Position numbers and translations under genes: made by a program
The notes under the pieces: generated by a model
What the model was told of the DNA's origin: nothing
Database searches by the model: none
The model's input: only the letters and a program-made list of their open reading frames with translations
Shown: piece by piece, positions 33,188 through 40,334 of the stretch
How the letters are laid out: each line of letters begins with the position of its first letter
How positions within the stretch are numbered: position 1 is the stretch's first letter
Source: RSA11 sp965652565
Lineage (GTDB): Bacteria; Actinomycetota; Thermoleophilia; Solirubrobacterales; 70-9
DNA: 46,668 nucleotides
Reading direction: 5' to 3'
Assembly: GCA_965652565.1 (NCBI GenBank)
Contig: CBFGWL010000012.1
Location: 1 to 46,668, forward strand

Positions 33188-34168
33188 GTGGAGCTCAGCT
33201 ATTGCGTTGTCAACACGAACGGACGGGAGCTTCTCGTCCGCTGTCTGGATGCCATCCGCGCGACCGCGCCGGCGGATGGGGAGTGGGAGATCATCGTGCT
33301 CGACAACGCCTCCGACGACGGTTCGGCGGACGCGGTGCGGGCCTGGGCGCGCGGCGCCGGCGAGGTGGGCAAGCGGCTGCGCCTGTTCGCGCGCGACCGG
33401 CGCGCCGGCAAGGCCGAGAACGACAGCCTGCTGCTGCGCGAGGCCGAAGGCGAGTTCTGCCTGCTGCTCAACGAGGACGCGGAGCTGCTCCCCGGGGCGC
33501 CCGAGGCGCTGCTCGAGGCGCTGCGCGGCGACCCCGGCGCCGCCGCCGCGGGCGCGCAGCTGCTCGGCCCTGACGGCTCGCCCTCGGCGTGCGCGTGGCG
33601 GCTGCCCGGCGTGTCCACCGCGCTCGCGCAGGCGCTGTTCGTGCACAAGCGCTTCGTCACCCAGAGCGGCGGGGGCCCGGACACCCGCGCGGTGGGCTGG
33701 GTGCAGTCCTCGGCGATGCTCGTGCGCCGCAGCGCGGCCGTCCAGGTGGAGTTCCTCGATCCCGCGTTCTTCGTCTACTCCGACGAAACGGACTTCTGCA
33801 AGCGGCTGAGCGACGCGGGCTGGCGGATCCTGCACGTGCCCGCGGCGCGGGCGATCCATCACGAGCAGCTCACCTATGACCGCACCGCCGGTGAGCGGCG
33901 GGTCGTCGAGTTCCACCGCAACCGCGACCTCTACATGCACAAGCACCACGGCGCGCTCGCCGCGTGGGTGGTGCGCCTGCTCACGGCGTGGAGCTACGTC
34001 GTGCGGGCCGCCGCCGCGCTCGTCCTGCGCGGCCACGACCCGGCCTGGTACTGGCTGCACGCGCGCAAGGCCGTGCGTCCCGCCGGGCCCGGGATCCGGG
34101 AGGCGGCCGAGGAGCACAACCGCCGCCTCGCCGAGGCGGAGGCGGCCGGGGCGCCGGGCCCGACGTGA
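33188..34168 (+). CDS. Glycosyltransferase family 2 (rhamnosyltransferase-like)
   Basis: 326 residues from GTG 33188. GT-A motifs: LSYCVVNTNGRELLVRCLDA, IIVLDNASDDGSADAVRAW, the LLLNEDAELLPGAP segment carrying the N-E-D metal-binding triad used in place of DxD, and the late block FFVYSDETDFCKRLSDAGWR with an acidic ED-type pair before ILHVPAARAIHHE. It resembles WbbL-type rhamnosyltransferases, which is a family resemblance only. It is transcribed divergently from GT4 and coupled by GTGA to the GNAT gene. An upstream in-frame extension overlaps the GT4 gene and was rejected. Confidence 0.9.
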   Translation: MELSYCVVNTNGRELLVRCLDAIRATAPADGEWEIIVLDNASDDGSADAVRAWARGAGEVGKRLRLFARDRRAGKAENDSLLLREAEGEFCLLLNEDAELLPGAPEALLEALRGDPGAAAAGAQLLGPDGSPSACAWRLPGVSTALAQALFVHKRFVTQSGGGPDTRAVGWVQSSAMLVRRSAAVQVEFLDPAFFVYSDETDFCKRLSDAGWRILHVPAARAIHHEQLTYDRTAGERRVVEFHRNRDLYMHKHHGALAAWVVRLLTAWSYVVRAAAALVLRGHDPAWYWLHARKAVRPAGPGIREAAEEHNRRLAEAEAAGAPGPT

Positions 34169-34965
34169 GCGAGCGCGTCTCCATGGAGGTGCTCGCCGCC
34201 TTCGAGCTCGAGCGCCTCCTTCACCGAGCGGCGGCCGAGCGGTTCGAGCGGGTGCGCTGCGGCTGGGTCGCCGCGAACGGCGCGCTGCCGTCGGTGTGGG
34301 ACGCGAGCCGCCTGCAGGTCGAGCCCGACGCCCCGGCGCCGACACTCGACGAGGCGGTCGAGCTCGCCGAGCTGCCCGCGCGTTGGTACCCCGAGCTGCG
34401 CCACCGCCAGATCTACGTCGCGGGCACCGCCGAGGGCCGCGAGCTCGCCTTCTCGCTCGCGCGCCGCGACTGGCACGTGAACGAGCTCTGGCTCATGGTC
34501 AGCCGCCAACCGCCCCGGCGGGTGCCGCCCGGGGCCGCGCGCATCGACGGCCCGCAGATGCGCAGGCTCAAGGGCCGGCTCGGGGTCGAGCAGGGGCTCG
34601 AGCCCGACAACGTGGCCGAGTTCGATCGCTACGACGCGCTGCGCGCCCGCGTCGGCGCCCGGCTCACCCACGCCGGTGTCGCCAACGGCACGGCGGTGGC
34701 GCTCGCGGACCTGTATCTGCGCGGCGACATCGCCGTGATCGAGGACGTCGCGACGCTGCGGCGCTTCCGCGGCCGCGGGCACGGCTCGGCAGCGGTGCTC
34801 TCCGCCACCGCCGCGGCGTTTCGCGTGAGCGCCCGCGCGGTCTACCTGTTCGCGGCGCCCGAGGTCGCCCAGGGCTTCTACGAGCCGCTCGGCTTCGAGC
34901 GCATCTTCACCGCGTACGACTGCCAACGCGCGCCCGAGGGCGAGCACGGGCAGTGGCGCGAGTAG
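34165..34965 (+). CDS. GNAT-family acetyltransferase
   Basis: 266 residues from GTG 34165 (GTGA overlap); ATG 34183 is an alternative start. The N-terminal half (to about 120) is not recognisable. The C-terminal half is a GNAT domain: VALADLYLRGDIAVIEDVAT, then the acetyl-CoA loop RRFRGRGHGSAAVLSA and the terminal FAAPEVAQGFYEPLGFERIF. It may acetylate a sugar or an unrelated substrate. It is coupled to the rhamnosyltransferase-like gene, suggesting a role in the same polysaccharide. The 3' end faces the flippase across a strong stem-loop. Confidence 0.85.
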   Translation: MSERVSMEVLAAFELERLLHRAAAERFERVRCGWVAANGALPSVWDASRLQVEPDAPAPTLDEAVELAELPARWYPELRHRQIYVAGTAEGRELAFSLARRDWHVNELWLMVSRQPPRRVPPGAARIDGPQMRRLKGRLGVEQGLEPDNVAEFDRYDALRARVGARLTHAGVANGTAVALADLYLRGDIAVIEDVATLRRFRGRGHGSAAVLSATAAAFRVSARAVYLFAAPEVAQGFYEPLGFERIFTAYDCQRAPEGEHGQWRE

Positions 34966-35057
34966 CCGGGTCGGGACGCCGCCCGGCCGCGGACTCGAGC
35001 GCGCGGCGTCACGCGAGCCCGCGATCGACGTGGGGTGCGCCGCCGTCCGCCTCGCGG

Positions 35058-35100
35058 GTTTCAGCCCTGGGCGTCGGATTTCGACGACGTGGGCTGAACC
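35058..35100. terminator. Stem-loop between facing gene ends, possible bidirectional terminator
   Basis: TTCAGCCC (35060-35067) pairs perfectly with GGGCTGAA (35091-35098); inner CGTCG (35072-35076) pairs with CGACG (35082-35086) around GATTT. It ends at the flippase stop codon. It shares the segment TCGTCGAAATC (minus strand) with repeat D, and GTGGGCTGAACC resembles GTGGGATCAACC of core type 1. The rest of 34966-35099 holds no gene. Confidence 0.6.
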
Positions 35101-36671
35101 TAGGCGCCCCCGCGGTCCGCGTCGCGGTCGGCCTGCTCGATCGTCTCGGTGGTGAGCACGGGGCCGTGTGGCGCCCGCCCCTCGTCCTCGGGCGGCCCCT
35201 CGCCCGCCCGAGCGGCCCGCATGCGCTCCATGACCGCGGCGGGACGCAGCAGCACGCGCAGGCGCTCGCGCTCAGCGCGGCTGAGAAAACCCGTGGCGAA
35301 GAGGAGCAGCGGGTAGGCGGCGCACAGCGCCGCGGTGAGCGCGAGGCCGTCCAAGCCGTCCTGTGGCACGAACAGCTCGCCGACCGCGATCAACGCGGCC
35401 GCGCCACCGATCGCGAGGGCGAGCCGCCGCCACTCGTAGGGCACGTGAAAGAGACGCTCGACGATCGCGTACATCACGGCCACGACCACCACGTAGGAGA
35501 CCATCAGCGCGACGCCGGCGCCGACGATCCCGTACTCCGGCACGAGCAGCAGGTTGAGACCGATGTTCACCGCCACGGCGAGCGCCGTCGCCGGGAAGCT
35601 GAACTCGGTGCGCCCGGTGCGCCCGAGCACGATCACGAGCACGAGGTAGAGCGCGTAGAGCGCCGTGCCGGCGGCGAGCGGCCCCACCGCTTCGTGCGCC
35701 TCGAAGAACTCCTCCGTCGCCAGCAGGCGCACCAGCCAGGGCGCCAGGAGCCACACGCCGACGACAGCGAACGCGATGAGCGCGACGAACCAGGTGACGA
35801 TCAGGGCGTAGGCGCTGCGCGCCTCATCGTCGTCCTGAATCGAGTAGGCGAGCGGCGGCCAGGCGAGGTGGAAGCCGCGGACGAGCACCTGCATCCCGTT
35901 CGCGAACTTCACGGCCAGCGCGTAGAGGCCCGCCTCCGCCAGACCCACGAGCCGCACGATCAGGATGCGGTCGATGAAGTTGAGTGAGTAAAGCGTGAGC
36001 TCGGCCGGCATCGTCGGCAGCCCGAACCGGACCATGCGCCGCAACAGTCCCCAGTCCACCGTGAACCCCAGCCGGTGGCGCTCCACCCACAGGCGCCCGA
36101 CGAGGAAGGGGACGCCCGTCCCGAAGTTCCCCAGGAGGATCGCCGACGCGCCCAGGTCGGTAGCGACGACGAGCGCGACGGTGACCGGGATGGTGCCCAG
36201 CACGGCCGCCACCGTGAACCCGAAGTAGGCCTTGGCCCGCTCGTCCAGGCGCAGGAGCGTGAGCGCGTACTCCCACAGCGTGAGCTGCCAGAGCCCGAGG
36301 ATCGCGAGGCGGGCGAGGTCGGCGTCCGGCTCGCTCAAGAGCGCCTCGGAGATCGGCTCGGCGAAGGGCAGCGCGATGAGCGCCGCAACCGTCGTCGTCC
36401 AGAAGAGCGACGCGAAGCCCGTGCGCACGACGCGGTCGGGGTTCTCGCTCGCGAGGTAGTAGAAGCGCAGGATGGCCTCGATGACGCCGAGCCGCACCAC
36501 GATCGACGCGGCGACGAGCGAGGCGATCATCACCTCCGCCGCCCCGTAGTCGGCCGGCGTGAGGTACGCGGTGTAGATCGGCAGCAGGAAGACCGCGATC
36601 AGCTTCGAGAGGACGCTGGAGGCGGTGTAGGCCGCTCCCGTCGTCGCCAGGCGTCTCAGGTAGTCGAACAT
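35100..36671 (-). CDS. Polysaccharide flippase (Wzx/MATE-like)
   Basis: 523 residues with about 14 hydrophobic segments and the MVF/PST arrangement. Recognisable blocks: ASSVLSKLIAVFLLPIYTAY and LTPADYGAAEVMIA near the N-terminus, RFGLPTMPAELTLYSLNFID before segment 7, and LNLLLVPEYGIVGAGVALMV late in the protein, all typical of the family. The last 40 residues are hydrophilic and charged. It would move lipid-linked repeat units across the membrane for the ligase/polymerase encoded 48 bases upstream. The cargo is unknown. Confidence 0.92.
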   Translation of the reverse strand: MFDYLRRLATTGAAYTASSVLSKLIAVFLLPIYTAYLTPADYGAAEVMIASLVAASIVVRLGVIEAILRFYYLASENPDRVVRTGFASLFWTTTVAALIALPFAEPISEALLSEPDADLARLAILGLWQLTLWEYALTLLRLDERAKAYFGFTVAAVLGTIPVTVALVVATDLGASAILLGNFGTGVPFLVGRLWVERHRLGFTVDWGLLRRMVRFGLPTMPAELTLYSLNFIDRILIVRLVGLAEAGLYALAVKFANGMQVLVRGFHLAWPPLAYSIQDDDEARSAYALIVTWFVALIAFAVVGVWLLAPWLVRLLATEEFFEAHEAVGPLAAGTALYALYLVLVIVLGRTGRTEFSFPATALAVAVNIGLNLLLVPEYGIVGAGVALMVSYVVVVAVMYAIVERLFHVPYEWRRLALAIGGAAALIAVGELFVPQDGLDGLALTAALCAAYPLLLFATGFLSRAERERLRVLLRPAAVMERMRAARAGEGPPEDEGRAPHGPVLTTETIEQADRDADRGGA

Positions 36672-36690
36672 CGATCCGGCCTTCCTACCC

Positions 36691-36717
36691 GCAGACTCTG
36701 CGTCCGTCCGCGGACGG
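36691..36717. promoter_or_regulatory. Two short perfect hairpins between ligase and flippase genes
   Basis: GCAGA-C-TCTGC (36691-36701) and the palindrome CCGTCCG-CGGACGG (36704-36717) fill most of the 48-base gap. They may stabilise or attenuate the transcript. They are not followed by a T run. Confidence 0.35.
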
Positions 36718-36719
36718 CT

Positions 36720-38189
36720 TCACTCGCGCAGCACCAGGCCAAGCGCCAGGAGCGCCCAGGTCGCGGGGTCGATCGCGAAGCCCGCATAGCCCAGCGAGTG
36801 GACCAAGAGCGCCGCGAAGCAACCCGCGACCGCCGCCTTACCGGCCGTGCGCGGCCACGGCGAGACGAGCAGCGCGATCGCGAGGCCGACAACGGCCAAG
36901 TACGGGATCAGGCCCAGGACCCCCTGCTCGGCCGCGACGGTGATCGGCTCGTTGTGCGAGACCGGCTTCTTGATGCGCTCGATCTCACGCCGGAACGAGG
37001 TCGTAAAAGAGCCCGACCCCCAGCCCGCGATCGGCCGGCGCTCGAACAGCTCGATGCCGCCCGTGATCAGGTTCGCCCGTCCGCTTGAGACCTCGGCCAA
37101 GTCGTTGCGCTCCTTGGCCACGTCGCTCTCCGGCATGCCCCCGAGCGCGAGGAAGACGGCCGCGGCCGTCACGCCCATGCCGAGGGCGAGCGCGAAGCCC
37201 CGCCAGCGCAGCCGCAGACAGACCAGCGCTCCGAGCCCGCCCGCAAGCGCCATGAAGCTGGTCTGCGAAAACGTCACCGCCAGGCCCGCGAGCAGCAGGG
37301 CCGCCACCGCAGTCGCGCCCAGCATCTGCCCGGTGGGCCGTCGCCCCCACGCGATCCACGCGCCGAGCGCCACGATCGCGAACACGAGGTAGCGCCCGAG
37401 GATGTTGGGGTCGCGGAACAGCGCGTTCGCGCGGAAGTAGATGTGCAGCTGGTTCGCCGCCTGAAGGTCCTGGTTGAGGATCAGCTCGCGGGTCGCGTAC
37501 TGCCACAGCGCCAGCACCGCCATCAGCGCGCCCACCGCCACCACCGCGCCGAGGACCTGGCCGAGGAGCTTGCGGTGCCAGCGCAGGTCGCGCAGCAGCG
37601 CGAGCAAGCCGGCGAACGGCGCGAGGAAGAAGGCGACGTTGCGGGTCGCGTTCGTCGGGTCGTCGGTCCAGGCGACGCCGATCCCGTAGACGACGAGCGA
37701 GGCGGCGAGCGCGACGCAGAGCCAGCGGGCGAGCGGACGCGCGTCCGCCCGCGGGGAGGCAGAGTTCTGGAGCTCTTCGGCGCGGCCGCGCGCGAGCAGC
37801 CAGACAGCGCGCAGCCAGCCGCCCGCGATCACCCCGTAGAGCGGCACCAGCAGGAAGTTCGTCTCGCCGCCGACCTGCACCGGGATCCGCAGCGAGATCA
37901 CCGCGAAGACCGCGATCGCGAACGCCGCCGGCACGCGCACGAACGTCGCCGCGGTCGCGCCCAGCGCGATCCCGCCGAACACGATCGCGGCGCCGACCGC
38001 AGCCGGGTCGCTGCGCAGATCCTGAAAGCGCGGCTGGTCCCACACGTCCCCGGCGATGAGCGCGACCGCTCCGAAGAGGGCCAGCCCGACCGCGCCGTAG
38101 CGCCAGCGCGGATCCCGGAGCAGGAGCGCCGCCGCCCCGCCGCAACAGGCGAGCAGCGCGCCCGCCACCTCGAACGCCGTGGCGCTCAC
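36720..38189 (-). CDS. O-antigen ligase/polymerase-like membrane protein (Wzy_C family)
   Basis: 489 residues with about 12 membrane helices. The large extracytoplasmic loop carries the Wzy_C-type signature RPIAGWGSGSFTTSFRR and SHNEPITVAAEQGVLGLIPY, matching the family pattern H-N then E-x-G. Such proteins polymerise repeat units or ligate polymer to a lipid or wall acceptor; which of the two cannot be decided by motif. The GTG start at 38189 overlaps the upstream stop as GTGA. With the flippase it makes the locus a Wzx/Wzy-type assembly system. Confidence 0.9.
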   Translation of the reverse strand: MSATAFEVAGALLACCGGAAALLLRDPRWRYGAVGLALFGAVALIAGDVWDQPRFQDLRSDPAAVGAAIVFGGIALGATAATFVRVPAAFAIAVFAVISLRIPVQVGGETNFLLVPLYGVIAGGWLRAVWLLARGRAEELQNSASPRADARPLARWLCVALAASLVVYGIGVAWTDDPTNATRNVAFFLAPFAGLLALLRDLRWHRKLLGQVLGAVVAVGALMAVLALWQYATRELILNQDLQAANQLHIYFRANALFRDPNILGRYLVFAIVALGAWIAWGRRPTGQMLGATAVAALLLAGLAVTFSQTSFMALAGGLGALVCLRLRWRGFALALGMGVTAAAVFLALGGMPESDVAKERNDLAEVSSGRANLITGGIELFERRPIAGWGSGSFTTSFRREIERIKKPVSHNEPITVAAEQGVLGLIPYLAVVGLAIALLVSPWPRTAGKAAVAGCFAALLVHSLGYAGFAIDPATWALLALGLVLRE

Positions 38190-38665
38190 GGGCGCGGACC
38201 CACCGCCTCACACAGGGGCTCGCCGAGCAGGTTCGCCTGCTCGCGCTCGAGTCGCCGAGCGTCCTTCGCGCGCACCCGCAGCCGCCGCGGGAAGATCATG
38301 TCGCGATCCGCGTCCGGGAGCACGACGCGCAGCCGGTAGCGGCCCGGCTCGACTACCTGGCCCTCGTCGTCGGTCGCGTCCCAAGTGCAGCGCATGAGCT
38401 CGTCCGCGCGCACGGAGACGCCCGCGGCGAGCGTGCGCGCGGTGACCTTGTTGCGCCCGACGATCTCGATCGTCGCGTCGTCGTCGTCGTAGCGCGTGAA
38501 GAACTCGATCTCGGCGAGGCCGCTGCGCGGGAGGCTGCGGTTCATCTGCAGGACTTCCAGCGCGAGGTCGGGCGAGCGCTCGCGGAAGACGACGATGGCG
38601 ACGATCAGCGCTGCCGCGAGCAGGGCACAGAGCAGCGCCGCGCCGAGCCGCTCACCGCTTGGCAC
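38186..38665 (-). CDS. Membrane-anchored protein with FlgD-Ig-like domain, unknown function
   Basis: 159 residues: one N-terminal membrane helix (about 8-27), then an extracytoplasmic beta-rich domain. The C-terminal part follows the FlgD-Ig pattern: C-T-WDATDDEGQVVEPGRYRL then RVVLPDADRDM, that is W-D-x3-D-x-G-x2-V-x2-G-x-Y. A second cysteine (EPLCEAVG) could form a disulfide with the first. GTG 38665 lies 14 bases inside the upstream gene, and the stop is coupled to the ligase gene, so this is a fixed part of the locus. It may be a scaffold or co-factor of the polymerase; this is inference. Confidence 0.75.
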   Translation of the reverse strand: MPSGERLGAALLCALLAAALIVAIVVFRERSPDLALEVLQMNRSLPRSGLAEIEFFTRYDDDDATIEIVGRNKVTARTLAAGVSVRADELMRCTWDATDDEGQVVEPGRYRLRVVLPDADRDMIFPRRLRVRAKDARRLEREQANLLGEPLCEAVGPRP

Positions 38666-39461
38666 GGTCCTCGCCCACGATCACGGTGACGTCCGCGCCG
38701 CGCGCCTCGCGCCGTACAGCCTTGCTCATCCGCTCCACGTCCTTGATCTTCAGATCCCGCGCGACCTTGATGCCCAGCGCCCGGCGCTCAGGCGCGAACA
38801 TCACCACCGACTTCTCGCGCTGCTCCTTGGCGACGCCGGTCTCGATCAGGGTGAAGCCGGCCCGCTGCACGTCGGCGGCGGTATCGCCCGCCAGGCCCGC
38901 GTTGGAGGTTCCGTTGAGCACCGCGACCTCGATCGCGGCCGGGTCGAGCCCGCGGATCCCCGGGCCCGCCGGCTGATCATCGGATTGGAGGATCGCCTGC
39001 GAGAAAGCGATCACGCCGACAGCCGCCACGATCGCGCCCACCGCGATCGTGGCGAGCCAGCGCGGCTGGCTGGCGCGCGCAGCGAAGCGCCGCCAGCGCG
39101 GGTACGGCTGCAGGGCCTCCCGCTCCACCGTGAGCTGCGCGAGCGCGGGCCGGTCCGTGGTGATGCCCGATGCGGTGAGCTCCTCCGGCAGACCCTTCGG
39201 ATAGACCTCGGTCACGTCCGGCAGCTCCTCGCCGCGCTCGGCGTAGATGCGCGCGAGCTCGCGCTCCGCGCGGTCAAGCCGCGCCTCGCTCGCCGCGAAA
39301 TCCCTGCGCGGGTGGTCGGGGTCGCGCTCCATCCACTCTCGCAGGCGGCGGAGGTCGCGGCGCTGCGAGAAGTACAGGGGCAAAAGGAGGACGATCCCGA
39401 TCGCCCCCACCGCCGAGATCACGGCGGCGATGCGATCGAAGTTGAGGAGATCCTCGCCCAC
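38652..39461 (-). CDS. Membrane protein with C-terminal LytR_C domain (copy 2)
   Basis: 269 residues: membrane helix near residues 9-31, a charged cytoplasmic segment (YFSQRRDLRRLREWMERDPD and on), a second helix (about 135-157), then an extracytoplasmic LytR_C domain with IEVAVLNGTSNAGLAGDTAA and VTVIVGEDRAKR at the end. In known LytR-CpsA-Psr proteins this domain follows the ligase domain, which is absent here. The plan is shared with the adjacent gene at 39474-40277, indicating tandem duplication. A role in attaching or organising the polymer at the wall is plausible from family and context only. GTG 39461 is 12 bases after the paralog's stop. Confidence 0.82.
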   Translation of the reverse strand: MGEDLLNFDRIAAVISAVGAIGIVLLLPLYFSQRRDLRRLREWMERDPDHPRRDFAASEARLDRAERELARIYAERGEELPDVTEVYPKGLPEELTASGITTDRPALAQLTVEREALQPYPRWRRFAARASQPRWLATIAVGAIVAAVGVIAFSQAILQSDDQPAGPGIRGLDPAAIEVAVLNGTSNAGLAGDTAADVQRAGFTLIETGVAKEQREKSVVMFAPERRALGIKVARDLKIKDVERMSKAVRREARGADVTVIVGEDRAKR

Positions 39462-39473
39462 GGCGCGCTCCGG

Positions 39474-40277
39474 CTACGGGGCTGCCGATGCCACGAAGTC
39501 GTCGTTGTCGGCGCCGACCAGGAGCGCCAGGTCCGCGCCCGCCGCCAGATCCCTGACCTCCTGGCTCATCGGCTCGATCTCGGCCGCGCCGAGCTGATCC
39601 TCGATCGCCGCCGCGAACTCCTGCGCGTCCTCTTCGTGCCCCTCCTCGTACATGACCACGGTCACCTCGCTGCCGGTGACCGCCGTGTCCGTCGTACGGA
39701 CCCGGAAACCGGCGGGCTCGACGACCGCGTCAGCGACGACGCCGGCGAGCCCAGGCACCGCCTCGACCGTGCCCGTCTCGTTCTGCACCGCCGTGGCGTT
39801 CAAGACCGCCACGCGGGGCGGGCGCTCGCGCTGCTGGCGCCCGCCGTCGTCCTGGTTGCGGTTGCCCCCACCCTGCCCGCGACGCTCGCCGCGCTCGCGC
39901 ACGGGCTCGTCGTCGCCGCCCAGGACCCCGAAGCCGCTGGTCAGCACCCCCGCCGCGATCACCACCGCTGCCAGGCCGGCGAACAGCCAGCGCGGGTCCA
40001 CCGGCGAGCGGCGGTCGAGCCAGTCCCAGAGCGGCGCGAAGCGGTCCGCGATGCGCTCGCCCAGCCCGGGGCTCGGTTCGTCCGCGGCCAGACCACGCGC
40101 TTCGGCTGCGGCCGCGGTCGCCTCATCGGCCTCGCGGGCGCGCTCGGGCGCGCGCCCCGCCCACTCGCGCAGGCGGCGCACCTCACGCGCCTGAATGATC
40201 AACAGGAACGCGAGGAGCGAGAAGCCCAGGAAGGCCACGATGCCGAGGATCGGGCCGATTCGCTCGAGAAAGTCCAT
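39474..40277 (-). CDS. Membrane protein with C-terminal LytR_C domain (copy 1)
   Basis: 267 residues with the plan of its downstream neighbour: helix (about 8-28), basic RLREW-type segment (AREVRRLREWAGRAPERARE), a second helix (about 97-118), a Gly/Arg/Gln-rich linker (RERGERRGQGGGNRNQDDGG), then a LytR_C domain (PPRVAVLNATAVQNETGTVE, VPGLAGVVADAVVEPAGFRV, ADLALLVGADNDDF). Both copies keep V-A-V-L-N and a final A-D-x-x-x-L/V-V-G motif. ATG 40277. It stands first in a five-gene run leading to the ligase and flippase. No catalytic residues are visible. Confidence 0.82.
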   Translation of the reverse strand: MDFLERIGPILGIVAFLGFSLLAFLLIIQAREVRRLREWAGRAPERAREADEATAAAAEARGLAADEPSPGLGERIADRFAPLWDWLDRRSPVDPRWLFAGLAAVVIAAGVLTSGFGVLGGDDEPVRERGERRGQGGGNRNQDDGGRQQRERPPRVAVLNATAVQNETGTVEAVPGLAGVVADAVVEPAGFRVRTTDTAVTGSEVTVVMYEEGHEEDAQEFAAAIEDQLGAAEIEPMSQEVRDLAAGADLALLVGADNDDFVASAAP

Positions 40278-40334
40278 GGGTCAGCGGCGCAGTTTATGGC
40301 GCGGCCGGGTCACGGACGCGCTTAGGAGCGCCAG

